DNA of 64,000 nucleotides, taken from the NCBI RefSeq assembly GCF_005503015.1, contig NZ_SCOL01000002.1, forward strand, positions 310,001-374,000. Direction: 5' to 3'. This stretch comes from Bacillus sp. E(2018) (lineage in GTDB: Bacteria; Bacillota; Bacilli; Bacillales; Fictibacillaceae). The notes under the pieces are model-generated. The model had not been told where the DNA came from. It ran no database searches and saw only the letters and a program-made list of their open reading frames with translations. A program made the translations under genes and the position numbers. Of the stretch, positions 61,318-64,000 are shown in pieces. The first letter of the stretch is position 1, and each line of letters opens with the position of its first letter.

Positions 61318-62235
61318 ATGAAAAAAGCTTTATTACTCATCATGTCTTTATCTGTTTTCTTATTGGGTGCCTGTTCTTTAGAGCCCCCTTCATGGGCAAA
61401 GCCGGCTAAAAAAGGGGACGGAGAAAAGATTAAAATCGGTCTATCCGTTTCAACGCTTAACAATCCATTCTTCGTATCGATGAAAAACGGCGTGATCGAT
61501 GAAGCGAAAAAACAAGGTGCCGAAGTGATCGTCGTCGATGCACAGAATGATTCTGCGAAACAAGTAAACGATGTAGAAGATCTTTTGCAGCAAGGCATTG
61601 ACGCTCTGTTGATCAATCCAACCGATTCAGCAGCGATCTCAACCGCTGTTCAATCTGCGAACAACCTTGATGTTCCGGTTGTCACACTAGACCGTTCAAC
61701 AGATAAAGGAGATGTCGCTACTCTTGTTGCCTCTGATAATGTAAAAGGCGGCCAGATGGCTGGTGACTTTATTGTGGAGCAGCTCGGTGAAGGTGCGAAA
61801 GTGGCTGAATTAGAAGGGGTACCTGGTGCTTCTGCCACACGTGAGCGCGGAAAAGGATTCCACAATGTAGCTGATCAAAAGTTAGATGTTGTTGCCAAAC
61901 AAACGGCTGACTTTGATCGAACAAAAGGATTAAACGTTATGGAGAACGTTCTTCAAGGAAATCCAGATATTAAAGCGGTTTTCGCCCATAACGATGAGAT
62001 GGCGCTAGGCGCACTTCAAGCGATCAACAGCTCTGGTCGAGATGTGCTTGTAGTTGGCTTTGACGGAAATGAAGATGCGATCAATGCTGTAAAAGAAGGA
62101 AAACTCGCAGCAACCGTCGCACAGCAGCCTGACCTGATCGGCGAACTCGCTGTAAAAGCCGCATCCGACGTACTAGCAGGAAAGAAAGTAGAAAAGAAAA
62201 TTGCTGCACCACTTAAGTTGATGGTGAAAGAATAA
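61318..62235 (+). CDS. rbsB: Ribose-binding lipoprotein RbsB
   Basis: A substrate-binding protein anchored outside the membrane, 305 residues. The signal (KKALLLIMSLSVFLLGACS) ends in LGAC. The binding fold follows: IKIGLSVSTLNNPFFVSMKNGVIDEAKKQGAEVIVVDAQND, VPVVTLDRSTDKGDVATLVASDN, AVFAHNDEMALGALQAI and VVGFDGNEDAINAVKEGKLAATVAQQP. It is the last gene of the operon, followed by a terminator. Confidence 0.96.
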   Translation: MKKALLLIMSLSVFLLGACSLEPPSWAKPAKKGDGEKIKIGLSVSTLNNPFFVSMKNGVIDEAKKQGAEVIVVDAQNDSAKQVNDVEDLLQQGIDALLINPTDSAAISTAVQSANNLDVPVVTLDRSTDKGDVATLVASDNVKGGQMAGDFIVEQLGEGAKVAELEGVPGASATRERGKGFHNVADQKLDVVAKQTADFDRTKGLNVMENVLQGNPDIKAVFAHNDEMALGALQAINSSGRDVLVVGFDGNEDAINAVKEGKLAATVAQQPDLIGELAVKAASDVLAGKKVEKKIAAPLKLMVKE

Positions 62236-62280
62236 TGGTAGAACAGAGTTGGATGAAGAGCTGAAAGATATAAAATTTGA

Positions 62281-62329
62281 AAAGGCCGACTGGGTGCAAG
62301 CGTTATACGCTTAGACTCAGTCGGCCTTT
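62281..62329 (+). terminator. Terminator of the rbs operon
   Basis: AAAGGCCGACTG pairs with CAGTCGGCCTTT around a loop that contains a second small stem, 45 bp after rbsB. It ends in TTTG only, so it may work in both directions. Confidence 0.78.
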
Positions 62330-62349
62330 GAATTGTGTGTAAATTGTTT

Positions 62350-62374
62350 GGGGTCTGACCCGGGGTCAGACCCC
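62350..62374. repeat. 25-bp palindrome (GGGGTCTGACCC half-site)
   Basis: Two 12-bp halves around one G. Same sequence family as the palindrome at 5084-5109. It lies between the rbs terminator and the prmC stop. Confidence 0.85.
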
Positions 62375-62385
62375 ATTTCCCACGT

Positions 62386-63252
62386 TTATTTCCCGAGGAT
62401 TGCGAACACCATGCGGTCCTTGCCGCTGATGTCTTCCTTTACATACACATCCGCACCAGGGAACGTGACACGAAGCATACTCGCTACCGTCTCGCCCTGC
62501 CCCGCTCCGACTTCAAAGCCTACGATCGCTTTTTCTTTCAAAACGAGCGGTAATTCTTCCATAAATCGTCGATAAAACACATAGCCGTCTTCCCCACCGC
62601 TTAATGCCCTCATCGGCTCTCTATCTTTTACGATCGTCTCGAGAACCGCGATCTCATGATCAGGAATGTAAGGCGGATTCGATACGACAACATCAAGCTT
62701 TTCCCCGCTACTCATAAAAGGCTGTAAAAGGTCTCCGTGCAGGAATGTAACTTCTGCACCAAGTCGATCTGCGTTTCCTTTTGCTACCTCAATCGATTCC
62801 TCAGCAATATCAACCGTATATACGTTCAGTCGATTATTTTCCAATGCTAATGAGATCGAAATGGCTCCGCTGCCTGTTCCGATATCTGCAACAGCAACCG
62901 TCTCATCCTCACGAAAATGGTCGGAGATCAGCGTTAGGATGTGCTCGACCAACTCTTCTGTTTCTGGTCTTGGAATTAAGACTTCTTCGTTCACAGAGAA
63001 CGTCCGACCGTAAAATTCTTCTTTACCAGTAATATATTGAACAGGCTCTCCTTCAACATGGCGAGCAACGGCCGCTTTAAGTAGCGACTCATTCTCTTCA
63101 CTCATCACATCATGTAGGCGCATGAGCATCTCTGTTCGATTCACATCCCCTAAAACATGTCTCATCAAAATTTCTGCAGCAAAACTTTCGCGTCCGTTTT
63201 CAGCTAAAAAAGAAGAAGCCCACGCGAGGGCTTCATGAACTTTTGTACTCAT
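62386..63252 (-). CDS. prmC: Release factor glutamine methyltransferase PrmC
   Basis: Methylates the GGQ glutamine of the release factors with SAM. It has 288 residues. IPRPETEELVEHILTLI, the SAM site VADIGTGSGAISISLALE, and the substrate motif VVSNPPYIPDHEI (NPPY) are all intact. It starts right after the prfA stop, with which it forms the usual pair. Confidence 0.97.
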   Translation of the reverse strand: MSTKVHEALAWASSFLAENGRESFAAEILMRHVLGDVNRTEMLMRLHDVMSEENESLLKAAVARHVEGEPVQYITGKEEFYGRTFSVNEEVLIPRPETEELVEHILTLISDHFREDETVAVADIGTGSGAISISLALENNRLNVYTVDIAEESIEVAKGNADRLGAEVTFLHGDLLQPFMSSGEKLDVVVSNPPYIPDHEIAVLETIVKDREPMRALSGGEDGYVFYRRFMEELPLVLKEKAIVGFEVGAGQGETVASMLRVTFPGADVYVKEDISGKDRMVFAILGK

Positions 63253-63253
63253 T

Positions 63254-64000
<747 letters not shown>

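Overview
The window is a piece of the chromosome of an aerobic, flagellated, endospore-forming member of the Bacillaceae. The evidence is the spore genes spoIIR, spoIID, spoIIQ and spoIIID, mbl, AGGAGG-type ribosome sites with frequent GTG/TTG starts, GlpP antitermination and CcpA-type cre sites. Read from right to left, the backbone follows the Bacillus subtilis order as I remember it: prfA-prmC-spoIIR-ywlB-ywlC-mntP-ywlE-rpiB-ywlG-glyA-upp-atp operon-ywzB-ywmB-murAA-spoIID-spoIIQ-spoIIID-mbl-flhO-flhP. An 11-subunit complex I operon and the repeat types would fit Fictibacillus or a relative, but the genus is a guess.

Layout. 0-6.2 kb: flagellar rod/hook-type proteins, Mbl and the mother-cell sporulation genes. 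6.3-9.1 kb: an inserted DUF3298 gene, a secreted M4 protease and a tiny membrane protein. 9.4-11.8 kb: murA, ywmB, ywzB. 12.6-23.9 kb: the nuoABCDHIJKLMN operon, interrupted between nuoH and nuoI by about 670 bp of repeat DNA. 24-31 kb: two small plus-strand genes, then glpP-glpF-glpK and glpD with GlpP leader terminators. 31.1-38.4 kb: the F1Fo ATP synthase operon. 39.3-45.6 kb: upp and glyA, separated by a class F sortase, its likely cell-wall substrate and an ABC exporter. 45.8-48.4 kb: a lipoprotein, a gluconate kinase and an acetyltransferase. 48.6-56.2 kb: the ywl genes, mntP, a four-PAS sporulation-type kinase, sua5 with a DnaA-box cluster, and spoIIR. 56.5-62.2 kb: the ribose operon rbsRKDACB. 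62.4-64 kb: prmC and prfA.

The most unusual content is between the genes. Nine intergenic gaps carry arrays of about 4-6 units with a period of exactly 21 bp (20 bp in one). Only a short core of 4-12 bp is kept from unit to unit, and the core differs between loci. The arrays lie just outside rho-independent terminators. Three share a 33-bp hairpin head. A second family of about 130-bp imperfect palindromes occurs six times. Two copies carry a nested 127-bp hairpin insert, one of them flanked by a 7-bp direct repeat, and lie in inverted orientation around nuoI-nuoN. I saw no tRNA, rRNA, CRISPR, transposase or prophage gene.
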